Source: Spirochaetaceae bacterium (GTDB lineage: Bacteria; Spirochaetota; Spirochaetia; Treponematales; Breznakiellaceae). From it: a stretch of 6,136 nt of DNA. The position numbers and the translations under genes are program-made. Location of the stretch: assembly GCA_031257075.1 (NCBI GenBank), contig JAIRPM010000112.1, positions 1-6,136 of the forward strand, given 5' to 3'. Positions 1-5,331 of this stretch are shown in pieces. The notes beneath the pieces are model-generated. The model had not been told where the DNA came from, searched no databases, and saw only the letters and a program-made list of their open reading frames with translations. Positions within the stretch are counted from its first letter, which is position 1. Every line of letters starts with the position of its first letter.

Positions 1-30
1 GCAAAAATTGGCAAGGATGCCAATTTTTGC
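1..30. repeat. 30-bp perfect palindrome with GCA-AGGA-TGC core
   Basis: Arms 1-13 and 18-30 are exact reverse complements around the 4-nt centre AGGA. The element starts GCAAAA and ends TTTTGC. It lies inside the HEPN reading frame, and its length of 30 is a multiple of three. Its core closely matches two palindromes in the lipoprotein gene near the other end of the window. The arms could extend beyond position 1. Confidence 0.85.
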
Positions 31-171
31 GCCTTTTTCCGTGCATTGCTGGCAGTGATAGGCGGACATTTCCGTTTGTTTGGGATACACATCCTCAAAC
101 ATATGTTGGGCAGTAATTAAATCATTATTGGCATAACGCAGCCATTCTTTTATTAAATTAATTTCTGGCAT
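1..171 (-). CDS. HEPN-domain protein (HepT-like toxin), partial, 3' end outside window
   Basis: The 57 visible codons from ATG at 171-169 read as the N-terminal half of a small HEPN protein. The family-typical WLRYANNDLITAQHMF (residues 10-25) is followed by the helix with YHCQQCTEK (residues 38-46). HEPN partners of MNT nucleotidyltransferases are usually about 110-140 residues and act as ribonucleases through an RX4-6H motif nearer the C-terminus, which is not in view. The start is well supported: AAGGAG at 181-186 lies 9 nt upstream. The gene overlaps the end of the nucleotidyltransferase gene by 14 nt, as expected for a coupled two-gene unit. After the QQxxEK helix, family members usually continue with something like ALKAFL. 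Here the frame instead runs into GAKIGILANFC, encoded by a perfect palindrome (1-30). The gene may therefore carry an in-frame insertion or be inactive; the window edge prevents deciding. Confidence 0.8.
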   Translation of the reverse strand, partial: MPEINLIKEWLRYANNDLITAQHMFEDVYPKQTEMSAYHCQQCTEKGAKIGILANFC

Positions 172-487
172 ATAACACAACTCCTTTTTTATCAACAGTT
201 CGTTCAAGGGTTGGCCCGCCGGTGCTGCGATAATCAAACCGTGATTTGTAATTTGCAAGCACATCAACATCTTCGCTGTACTTGTGCCTGCCAAAACAGT
301 GCTGAATATCCTGCATCCACAAGATGGGGTTCTTCGTGCCGTCTTTGAGGATGACATAGATGTCGATGTCGCTTTCTTCGCGGGGTGTTCCGTAGGCATA
401 GGAGCCAAAGAGAATGATTTTTTCACATTCGCTGCCGACCGTTTCCAAAATCATGTCGCGGATTTTGGGTATTTCGTCATACCGCAT
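158..487 (-). CDS. MNT-type nucleotidyltransferase (MntA-like antitoxin)
   Basis: This 109-residue protein has the minimal nucleotidyltransferase fold of the DNA polymerase beta superfamily. ILFGSYAYG (residues 25-33) and SDIDIYV (39-45) form the GS-X10-DxD signature with Gly28, Ser29, Asp40 and Asp42. The probable third metal ligand is Asp75 in DVDVL. All catalytic residues are therefore present. In HEPN/MNT systems this enzyme acts as antitoxin by transferring AMP groups from ATP to a tyrosine of the HEPN toxin; that role is inferred here from the adjacent overlapping HEPN gene. ATG at 487-485 is chosen because a purine-rich GGGGAA sits about 7 nt upstream; an in-frame TTG at 508 would add seven residues but has no ribosome site of its own. 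The gene is first in its operon, with a possible promoter at 569-597. The length is usual for the family. Confidence 0.88.
   Translation of the reverse strand: MRYDEIPKIRDMILETVGSECEKIILFGSYAYGTPREESDIDIYVILKDGTKNPILWMQDIQHCFGRHKYSEDVDVLANYKSRFDYRSTGGPTLERTVDKKGVVLYARN
181..186 (-). promoter_or_regulatory. Ribosome binding site of the HEPN gene
   Basis: AAGGAG on the minus strand lies 9 nt before ATG 171. It sits inside the last codons of the nucleotidyltransferase gene. It fixes the start of a partial gene that is otherwise easy to miss because it runs off the window. Confidence 0.75.
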
Positions 488-568
488 TGTTGCTTTCCCC
501 AGCCTCAACTTGAATTTGATTTGGATAGAGGTTTGTCCTTCATCGCAGCCTCAACAATCCATGTATTC

Positions 569-597
569 AGCATATCCTGCCCTCAAAACAACGGCAA
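569..597 (-). promoter_or_regulatory. Possible sigma-70 promoter of the MNT/HEPN pair
   Basis: TTGCCG (592-597) and TATGCT (569-574) are separated by 17 nt on the minus strand. Each matches four of six consensus bases. This would give a leader of about 75 nt before ATG 487. The evidence is pattern match and position only. Confidence 0.3.
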
Positions 598-626
598 GCC
601 TTTTACCCGTACATAGGGCAATGCCG

Positions 627-650
627 ATTAAATCCTCGATTGGATTTAAT
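627..650. repeat. 9-bp AT-rich inverted repeat between divergent operons
   Basis: ATTAAATCC (627-635) and GGATTTAAT (642-650) are perfect complements around a 6-nt centre. The repeat lies in the 252-nt region between the MNT gene and the divergent PTS gene, about 90 nt before the PTS start. It has no T-tract that would mark a terminator, so an operator for a sugar-responsive regulator or another mobile palindrome are both possible. Apart from this and the start signals, I see nothing else in 488-739. Confidence 0.5.
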
Positions 651-712
651 TAGTGCTTCTAGAGGCGCTTCTTAACGGCTGCTTCCCTATAGCATTTTTT
701 GTAAAACTCTTT

Positions 713-730
713 TATACTCTGCGCCGGAGG
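713..730 (+). promoter_or_regulatory. Start signals of the PTS operon: TATACT -10-like box and GGAGG ribosome site
   Basis: GGAGG at 726-730 lies 9 nt before ATG 740 and is a convincing ribosome site. TATACT at 713-718 resembles a -10 box, but no good -35 is found 16-18 nt upstream. If used, transcription would start very close to the ribosome site, so the promoter call is weak while the ribosome site is strong. Confidence 0.45.
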
Positions 731-739
731 AAAATCGAA

Positions 740-2179
740 ATGATGAAGTATTTACAAAGACTAGGAAAAAGTTTGATGCTTCCCGTCGCGTGTTTGCCGG
801 TTGCGGCAATACTGATGGGAATCGGGTACTGGATTGACCCGTCTGGCTGGGGGTCAAACAATGTGATTGCGGCATTCCTGCTCAAAGCAGGCGGCGCAAT
901 TATCGACAACATGCCGATTCTGTTCGCTATAGGCGTTGGTGTCGGCATGAGCGAAGACGGCGAAGGGACGGCGGCGCTTGCCGCGCTCATCTCGTGGCTT
1001 ATGATTCAGACCTTGCTTTCGCCGGCATCGTACACGATGTTCACGCACAGTGACGCGCCCGCCGCTTTCGGCAAACTGAACAACCAGTTTATCGGTATTA
1101 TCAGCGGGCTTATCGGCGCTTCGTGTTACAACAAGTTCCACAAGACGAGTTTGCCGGACGCGCTTGCGTTCTTTAGCGGCAGGCGCTGTGTTGCCATTGT
1201 TACGGCGGGCGTAACGCTCATCGTAACGCTCATTCTCGCTTTTGTATGGCCGGTTGTTTTCAACGGGCTTGTAAGCTTTGGCGAAATGATAGTGTCTACC
1301 GGAGCCCTCGGCGCGGGAATCTACGGCTTCTTGAACCGTATTCTCATTCCTGTCGGCCTCCACCACGCGCTTAACAGCGTCTTCTGGTTTGATGTCGCCG
1401 GTATAAACGACCTCGGCAAATTCTGGAGCGGCGGCGGCGTGCAAGGCCAAACCGGTATGTACATGACCGGCTTCTTCCCCGTAATGATGTTCGGGCTCCC
1501 CGCCGCCTGTCTGGCAATGTACCACACGGCAAAAACGGCCAAAAAGAAAATAGCGGCCGGCCTCCTTCTTTCGGCGGCTCTCTCGGCGTTCTTTGTCGGT
1601 ATCACCGAACCAATTGAATTCTCATTTATGTTCCTCGCGCCGGTACTCTATCTGGTTCATGCGATACTCACAGGAATTTCTCTCGCTGTCTGTACCTTGC
1701 TGCCGATACGCGCCGGCTTTAACTTTAGCGCCGGCTTTATCGACCTTTTGTTGAGCGCAAAAGCGCCGATGGCCGTACAACCCTGGCTTATCGTAATTCC
1801 CGGTTTGCTTTACGGCGCTATCTATTACTTTGCCTTCCGCCTGATGATTACCAAATTCAACCTGAAAACGCCGGGACGCGAAGAAGACGATGACGGCGAA
1901 ACGCCCGAAGCGGAGAAAAAAGCAACCGTCAAAGGCAACTTCGCCGAAGTTGCCCGCGCTTGTCTGGAAGGGCTGGGCGGTAAAGGAAATATCGCCAGCA
2001 CAGGATACTGTGCTACGCGCCTGCGCATCGAAGTGAAAGATTACACGCTCGTTGACGAAAAGAAAATAAAGAGCGCCGGCGTAAGCGGTGTTATCCGCCC
2101 CAGCAAAACATCCGTGCAGATTGTCATCGGGCTTAAAGTACAGTTCGTTCACGACGAATTCAAAAAGTTGCTGGAGTAG
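740..2179 (+). CDS. nagE: PTS transporter EIICB, N-acetylglucosamine/glucose family (NagE-like)
   Basis: This 479-residue protein is an inner-membrane sugar permease that phosphorylates its substrate during uptake. Residues 1-370 are the EIIC domain with about ten hydrophobic segments. It contains PVGLHHALNSVFWF (204-217) with the paired histidines, MTGFFPVMMFGLP (242-254) and the GITEPIEF loop (287-294), whose Glu290 is the conserved sugar-site acid. FNLKTPGRE (373-381) ends the domain exactly as in NagE-type permeases. An acidic linker (381-395) leads to EIIB (about 400-479), where Cys424 in TGYCATRLR is the phosphorylated cysteine. There is no EIIA domain, so EIIA must come from another protein, whereas E. 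coli NagE is an EIICBA fusion. GlcNAc is the likeliest substrate; glucose cannot be excluded. ATG 740 is preferred over the in-frame GTG at 653 because of GGAGG at 726-730 and because the membrane domain begins right after it. The next gene, fliR, follows after 30 nt and is probably cotranscribed. Confidence 0.92.
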   Translation: MMKYLQRLGKSLMLPVACLPVAAILMGIGYWIDPSGWGSNNVIAAFLLKAGGAIIDNMPILFAIGVGVGMSEDGEGTAALAALISWLMIQTLLSPASYTMFTHSDAPAAFGKLNNQFIGIISGLIGASCYNKFHKTSLPDALAFFSGRRCVAIVTAGVTLIVTLILAFVWPVVFNGLVSFGEMIVSTGALGAGIYGFLNRILIPVGLHHALNSVFWFDVAGINDLGKFWSGGGVQGQTGMYMTGFFPVMMFGLPAACLAMYHTAKTAKKKIAAGLLLSAALSAFFVGITEPIEFSFMFLAPVLYLVHAILTGISLAVCTLLPIRAGFNFSAGFIDLLLSAKAPMAVQPWLIVIPGLLYGAIYYFAFRLMITKFNLKTPGREEDDDGETPEAEKKATVKGNFAEVARACLEGLGGKGNIASTGYCATRLRIEVKDYTLVDEKKIKSAGVSGVIRPSKTSVQIVIGLKVQFVHDEFKKLLE

Positions 2180-2209
2180 GCCGCTTGTACGCGGAAAGCC
2201 CGCACGGTA

Positions 2210-3022
2210 ATGATTAACGAAATTCTTGGCGCGGCACCGTTCTTTTTGCTTGGCGCCGTACGCGCCTTGGGATTGATAGAAACCGCGCCTATGCTTTCTT
2301 CGGAATCTATCCCGCAAGTTGCTAAAATAGCGCTTGCGGGATTTCTTTCCTTTGCCGTCATTCCATCCGCCATCCCCCAATGGCAGGCATTACCCGGCGG
2401 CCTTATTGAAACCGGATTTACCCTCAATTTTGCGCTGTTGCTTGCCGGCGAAGCGCTTATCGGCATTACAACCGGTTTTTTTATGACGATTATTTTCGCG
2501 GCGTTTTCTACCGCGGGACAATTCTTTTCGCTGCAAATGGGTTGGAGCGCTTCGGAAACCTTTGACCCTCTGGCACAGGTGGAAAATCCGCTTCTGGGGC
2601 AATTTCTTAACCTTGTAGGGATGCTTACGTTTTTGGTTGGCGAAACGGAAGGCTTCAAAGGCTTGTTTTGGCGCGGTTTCCGGGATTCCGTGCTGTCACT
2701 TAATGTACTGGAACTTGCCGCCGGCCATGGGGAAGTTGTCAAAATGATGACCGGCGGGTTGACCGGCCTTTTTCTTGCCGCGATGGAAATAAGCCTGCCG
2801 ATTTTGGGCGCGCTGTTCCTGACAACGCTGGCAACCGGCCTTATCTCAAAGGCGGCTCCTCAAATCAATATGATGAGCGAAGGCTTCCCGATATCTACCA
2901 CCGTAGCCTTTGTTCTGATTTTTGCCATTCTTCCGTTTATGGCCGGGAAATTTGAACGCATCCTTCTTAGCGGTTTTGAATCGTTAAAACAACTCTATAT
3001 CCAGATAGGCGTACAGCCCTGA
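2210..3022 (+). CDS. fliR: Flagellar biosynthetic protein FliR
   Basis: This 270-residue membrane protein is the FliR component of the flagellar type III export gate, which with FliP and FliQ forms the channel in the basal body. Family landmarks are in order: FLLGAVRALGLIETAPMLSS (12-31) with the conserved Arg18 and Pro27, then SIPQVAKIALA (33-43). GEALIGITTGF (80-90) and AAFSTAGQFFSLQMGWS (97-113) are followed by FDP (118-120), NPLLGQFLNL (126-135) and the C-terminal APQINMMSEGFPI (216-228). Length and five to six hydrophobic segments fit the family. The ribosome site is poor (only a weak CGGAA stretch), which suggests coupling to the PTS gene 30 nt upstream. The setting is odd: spirochaetes normally keep fliR between fliQ and flhB in a large motility operon, and neither is here. 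It may be a relocated sole copy or a second copy. No inactivating change is seen. Confidence 0.92.
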   Translation: MINEILGAAPFFLLGAVRALGLIETAPMLSSESIPQVAKIALAGFLSFAVIPSAIPQWQALPGGLIETGFTLNFALLLAGEALIGITTGFFMTIIFAAFSTAGQFFSLQMGWSASETFDPLAQVENPLLGQFLNLVGMLTFLVGETEGFKGLFWRGFRDSVLSLNVLELAAGHGEVVKMMTGGLTGLFLAAMEISLPILGALFLTTLATGLISKAAPQINMMSEGFPISTTVAFVLIFAILPFMAGKFERILLSGFESLKQLYIQIGVQP

Positions 3023-3029
3023 CAGCCCG

Positions 3030-3728
3030 CTATACGGAACAGCCCCATTTTTTGAAGAGAGCGGTTTGGGCGTACTCGGCGGAGGAACCGGCCCAGCAGC
3101 CGCCCGGAAAAAGGTGTATGATTTTTTGCGCGTTTTTGAGTATGTAAGCGATGTCATGAGTTACCATAACAAGCGCCGTCCCCTGAAGGCGGAGCGTATC
3201 CATAAGCGCGTACACTTCGTTTGTTATTGCCTGGTCAAGCCCGCCAACCGGTTCGTCAAGCACAAGGAGGCGCGGAATGGCGCTGAGGGCGCGGGCAAAT
3301 AACGCCCTCTTTTGCTGGCCGCCGGAAAGTTCGCGGTAACAGGCATGCCTTATGCCGTCAAGGTGAAGTTTTTTTATGTTTTCCAGCGCGATTTGCCTGT
3401 CATTGGCGTTGTAAAAAGGGCGCAATCCCATAGCGCTTATGCGCCCGGACAGTACAATTTCTTCTACCGATGCGGGGAAGTCTTTTTGCGCCGCCGTTTG
3501 CTGCGGAAGGTATGCCGCCTGCCGCAGGGAAAAGCCTTCGCCGTATACAAAACTGCCGGTAACAGGCTTTAACAGCCGCAGAATTCCTTTGATAAGGGTA
3601 GTTTTTCCCGACCCGTTTTCCCCAAGTATGCCTACAAGTTCGCCGCCTTCTATTGAAAAACTGACACCGCGGACAACTACCGCGCCTTCGTAGGCAAGGC
3701 TTACGTTGCCGCATGTAACAAGAGCCAT
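3030..3728 (-). CDS. znuC: Zinc/manganese-type ABC transporter ATP-binding protein (ZnuC-like)
   Basis: This 232-residue ATPase energises ABC import at the cytoplasmic face of the inner membrane. All motifs are intact: Walker A GENGSGKTT (36-44), Q-loop at Gln76 in YLPQQ, signature LSGGQQKRALFARAL (134-148), Walker B LLVLDEP (154-160) with Glu159, D-loop GGLD (162-165) and switch His191. FPASVEEIVLSGR (84-96) and DEPVGGLD are characteristic of the ZnuC/MntB/TroB metal-importer group, so zinc or manganese is the likely substrate; the symbol is a family assignment. Normally a binding protein (ZnuA) and a permease (ZnuB) lie beside it, but here it is the last gene of a minus-strand operon and abuts the convergent fliR end with 7 nt between. 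Its partners are therefore not adjacent downstream. GGAG at 3739-3742 precedes the ATG by 10 nt, and only 2 nt separate it from the stop of the 75-residue gene, indicating translational coupling. Confidence 0.88.
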   Translation of the reverse strand: MALVTCGNVSLAYEGAVVVRGVSFSIEGGELVGILGENGSGKTTLIKGILRLLKPVTGSFVYGEGFSLRQAAYLPQQTAAQKDFPASVEEIVLSGRISAMGLRPFYNANDRQIALENIKKLHLDGIRHACYRELSGGQQKRALFARALSAIPRLLVLDEPVGGLDQAITNEVYALMDTLRLQGTALVMVTHDIAYILKNAQKIIHLFPGGCWAGSSAEYAQTALFKKWGCSV

Positions 3729-3730
3729 GC

Positions 3731-3958
3731 TTAATCCGCTCCGGTAAACGAAAAACGCTGGCGCAGGCCGTCTATCACAACATCGTAAATGACGGTGCCG
3801 TTTTTGTCCGGCATTTTTTCGCAGGTGATTTCACCGCCAACCAAAAATTGTTTAAGGTATTCGCCGGTGTCATCACATTCAATTTCGCGGACAAACACAT
3901 CCCTCATTTGATTGCCGGAACACTTATTAAAAATTTCACGTATCATTTCGTACTTCAT
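3731..3958 (-). CDS. Small uncharacterised protein, 75 residues
   Basis: I do not recognise the family. The protein is soluble, with no signal peptide or membrane segment, and is rich in acidic residues. An N-terminal stretch that looks helical carries NKCSGNQMRDVFVREI (11-26). A second half (36-72) of likely beta strands has EITCEKMPDKNGTVIYDVVIDGLRQRF. Cysteines are at 13, 28 and 46. It is probably a real gene because it is fitted between two genes of the same operon, 14 nt after the outer-membrane protein stop and 2 nt before the ABC ATPase start. The ATG at 3958 has only a poor ribosome site, so it may be translated by reinitiation. The context hints at an accessory role for the transporter ATPase or metal handling, but nothing in the sequence proves this. 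Confidence 0.72.
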   Translation of the reverse strand: MKYEMIREIFNKCSGNQMRDVFVREIECDDTGEYLKQFLVGGEITCEKMPDKNGTVIYDVVIDGLRQRFSFTGAD

Positions 3959-3972
3959 ACTGTCGCTTCATT

Positions 3973-5190
3973 CTAAAAAAGAAAGCCGAAAGAAAGCAAT
4001 GGGGCGGCATAGGACGGATAGTGAACGCCGTCAAAAAGCATACGGAATTCCGCCCCCGCTTCCAAAAAGAAATTATTGTTAAAAATGTAACTTAACCCCA
4101 ATGACGCGGTAAAAATCGGCACCAAGCCGGAAAACAAGTCGAACGTTACTATCCACTGCCTCCTGTCATCGCGCTGTTGTACACGCAAATCGTAGAGCAA
4201 ACTCATACCGCCGCCCGCCCGCGCTGTAAGCCCTAGATGCCCGTTGAGAAAATCCTTCCGGTACAGCAAATGGATGCTCGCGGAAAACATATGCGCGTAT
4301 ACTACATAGTCCGAACTGTGATAGACACCTTTGCTTTCCATATAGTTCCATGCCGGTTCAACTTCAACACCGAACCGCCCGTAAGCGCCCCGCAGCGGCA
4401 GGTAGGCAAACCGAAGCGTTATGCCGGCGGGATAGAACGGCTCGTTAAAGAAGCCGGCAAGCGAGCCTGTGAGCGGCAGCATAAACATATACCCTTCTTC
4501 AAATATAAACCGGGTCGCTTCGGGCATTTTTGCGCTGCCGGTTTGCCCGGCAATTATCGCAAGCGTGGGCAGCGCCGCTTCCAGCCCGCCCGGATTGCGT
4601 ACTACAAGCGAATAATAGCCTATCTTTAAGGTGTTTGGCGTAAAAACAGCCTCCCCGTTATTTTTGTCCTGCCCAATCGTGGTTGTTTCCGCCGGAATCA
4701 TAATGCCGTCAGCGGAAACAAGAAAAATTTGCGCGTTTAATTCTATCCGTTTTCCCGTGAAGCCCACTTTTAGCGGCTTTTTGTTTCGAATATTGTGAGA
4801 CACCGGCTCGAATGAAGTTAATTCCGGTTGAAGGGCGGGCAATACGGTAAGCCGCGCCCAGCCCGCCGGCTGCCGGCGCCTGCCTAAAAGGTCTATCACA
4901 TCAACACGGTAACGGTATTCTCCCGGTTCCAGCGCTGTTTTTATTTCATTGGTTTCGGTTAATTCAGAAAATGCCGGCTGCCAGCGCCCGCCGGTAAGTT
5001 TTTCAATTCGCAGTTCATAACTAAGCGCGTCCGGCAAAGGTTCCCAGCGCATATATTGAACGATACGTTTTTCTGTTTTATACTGAATGTCCGGCGCGGC
5101 GTATATTGGTTGTATGTTTGCCGCGATAATGAGAAAAACGCTTCCTAGAAGTTTGTTATAGCCAACACCGGGCAAAAGAGTATACCTCAT
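3973..5190 (-). CDS. Secreted outer-membrane protein with FN3-like, Ig-like and beta-barrel regions
   Basis: This 405-residue protein starts with a signal peptide: hydrophobic stretch about 14-25 and likely cleavage after IYA (29-31) or the next Ala. Residues 38-117 look like a fibronectin type III domain, with WEPLPDALSYELRIEK (49-64) and LEPGEYRYRVDVID (87-100). Residues 121-215 resemble an IPT/TIG or Ig-like fold, with FTPNTLKIGYYSLVVRNPGG (183-202). From about 228 to the end, alternating aromatic and hydrophobic strands separated by short turns suggest an 8- to 10-stranded barrel ending in the terminal Phe405 of LLSFGFLF, the usual outer-membrane insertion signal. Similar FN3-plus-barrel proteins occur in treponemes, but I cannot name an orthologue. 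It heads the operon with the 75-residue protein and the ABC ATPase. The start is uncertain: ATG 5190 lies inside a perfect dyad and almost on the predicted transcription start. A TTG at 5175-5173, preceded by GAGG 9 nt upstream, would give a more typical signal peptide five residues shorter. Confidence 0.8.
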   Translation of the reverse strand: MRYTLLPGVGYNKLLGSVFLIIAANIQPIYAAPDIQYKTEKRIVQYMRWEPLPDALSYELRIEKLTGGRWQPAFSELTETNEIKTALEPGEYRYRVDVIDLLGRRRQPAGWARLTVLPALQPELTSFEPVSHNIRNKKPLKVGFTGKRIELNAQIFLVSADGIMIPAETTTIGQDKNNGEAVFTPNTLKIGYYSLVVRNPGGLEAALPTLAIIAGQTGSAKMPEATRFIFEEGYMFMLPLTGSLAGFFNEPFYPAGITLRFAYLPLRGAYGRFGVEVEPAWNYMESKGVYHSSDYVVYAHMFSASIHLLYRKDFLNGHLGLTARAGGGMSLLYDLRVQQRDDRRQWIVTFDLFSGLVPIFTASLGLSYIFNNNFFLEAGAEFRMLFDGVHYPSYAAPLLSFGFLF

Positions 5191-5213
5191 TTTATTATTG
5201 GCATAAAATGAGG
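5185..5213. promoter_or_regulatory. Perfect 11-bp dyad over the start of the outer-membrane protein operon
   Basis: CCTCATTTTAT (5185-5195) and ATAAAATGAGG (5203-5213) are exact complements with a 7-nt centre. The left arm contains the ATG start codon and part of the predicted -10 box. An arm-spacer-arm of 11-7-11, AT-rich, fits a dimeric repressor operator. As RNA, the right arm would lie upstream of the predicted transcript start, so a translational hairpin is less likely unless an upstream promoter is used. Confidence 0.6.
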
Positions 5214-5222
5214 CGGACTAAA
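5194..5222 (-). promoter_or_regulatory. Possible promoter of the outer-membrane protein/ABC operon
   Basis: TTTAGT (5217-5222) and AATAAT (5194-5199) are separated by exactly 17 nt on the minus strand. The -10 box matches five of six consensus bases and the -35 three of six. Transcription would begin at about 5187-5189, within the annotated start codon, implying a leaderless message or a downstream start. Confidence 0.35.
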
Positions 5223-5287
5223 GGGAATGGCCGGCGGGCATAAAACAAAAAAGCGTCTAAAACCCTATGGCAATCCGGTTCAAAGTC

Positions 5288-5321
5288 TGTGCGCGCGTTG
5301 TTTCTACGAAATGAGCGCACA
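5288..5321 (-). other. Interrupted hairpin after the lipoprotein gene
   Basis: TGTGCGC (5288-5294) pairs with GCGCACA (5315-5321), and TTTC (5301-5304) pairs with GAAA (5308-5311) inside. It begins 11 nt after the lipoprotein stop and could be its 3' hairpin. The T-rich stretch on the minus strand (about 5246-5260) is too far away to make it a standard intrinsic terminator. The rest of 5191-5331 holds only the promoter and dyad of the next operon. Confidence 0.35.
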
Positions 5322-5331
5322 CAGGACCTCT

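Noticed and set aside
505..573. 22-codon minus-strand frame upstream of the MNT gene
   Set aside because: It is very short, overlaps the likely -10 box and has no good ribosome site or recognisable similarity.
284..616. Plus-strand open frame opposite the MNT gene
   Set aside because: It is antisense to a nucleotidyltransferase with an intact catalytic signature and has no motifs of its own.
655..664. GCTTCTAGAG shared with 5935-5944 as a possible insertion footprint
   Set aside because: A single shared 10-mer in about 6 kb is expected by chance and no further similarity extends from it.
702..730. Flagellar sigma-28 promoter before the nagE-fliR unit
   Set aside because: TAAA at 702-705 is followed at the right distance by GCGCCGGA, which fits the GCCGATAA consensus poorly.
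653..739. GTG start giving the PTS protein 29 extra residues
   Set aside because: No ribosome site precedes it, while GGAGG at 726-730 correctly precedes ATG 740 and family proteins begin near that residue.
854..1525. Long minus-strand open frame of 223 residues opposite the PTS gene
   Set aside because: It is antisense to a clear EIIC domain, has low-complexity charged sequence without recognisable motifs, and reflects the codon use of the real gene.
1622..2380. Minus-strand open frame of 252 residues across the PTS/fliR junction
   Set aside because: It opposes two well-supported genes, contains no recognisable domain and has no ribosome site.
3000..3060. Bidirectional terminator between the convergent fliR and ABC ATPase genes
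   Set aside because: Only 7 nt separate the stops and no stable stem with a T-tract is visible on either strand nearby.
5288..5321. Intrinsic terminator of the lipoprotein gene
   Set aside because: The stem is interrupted and is not followed directly by a T-run, so it is listed only as a hairpin.
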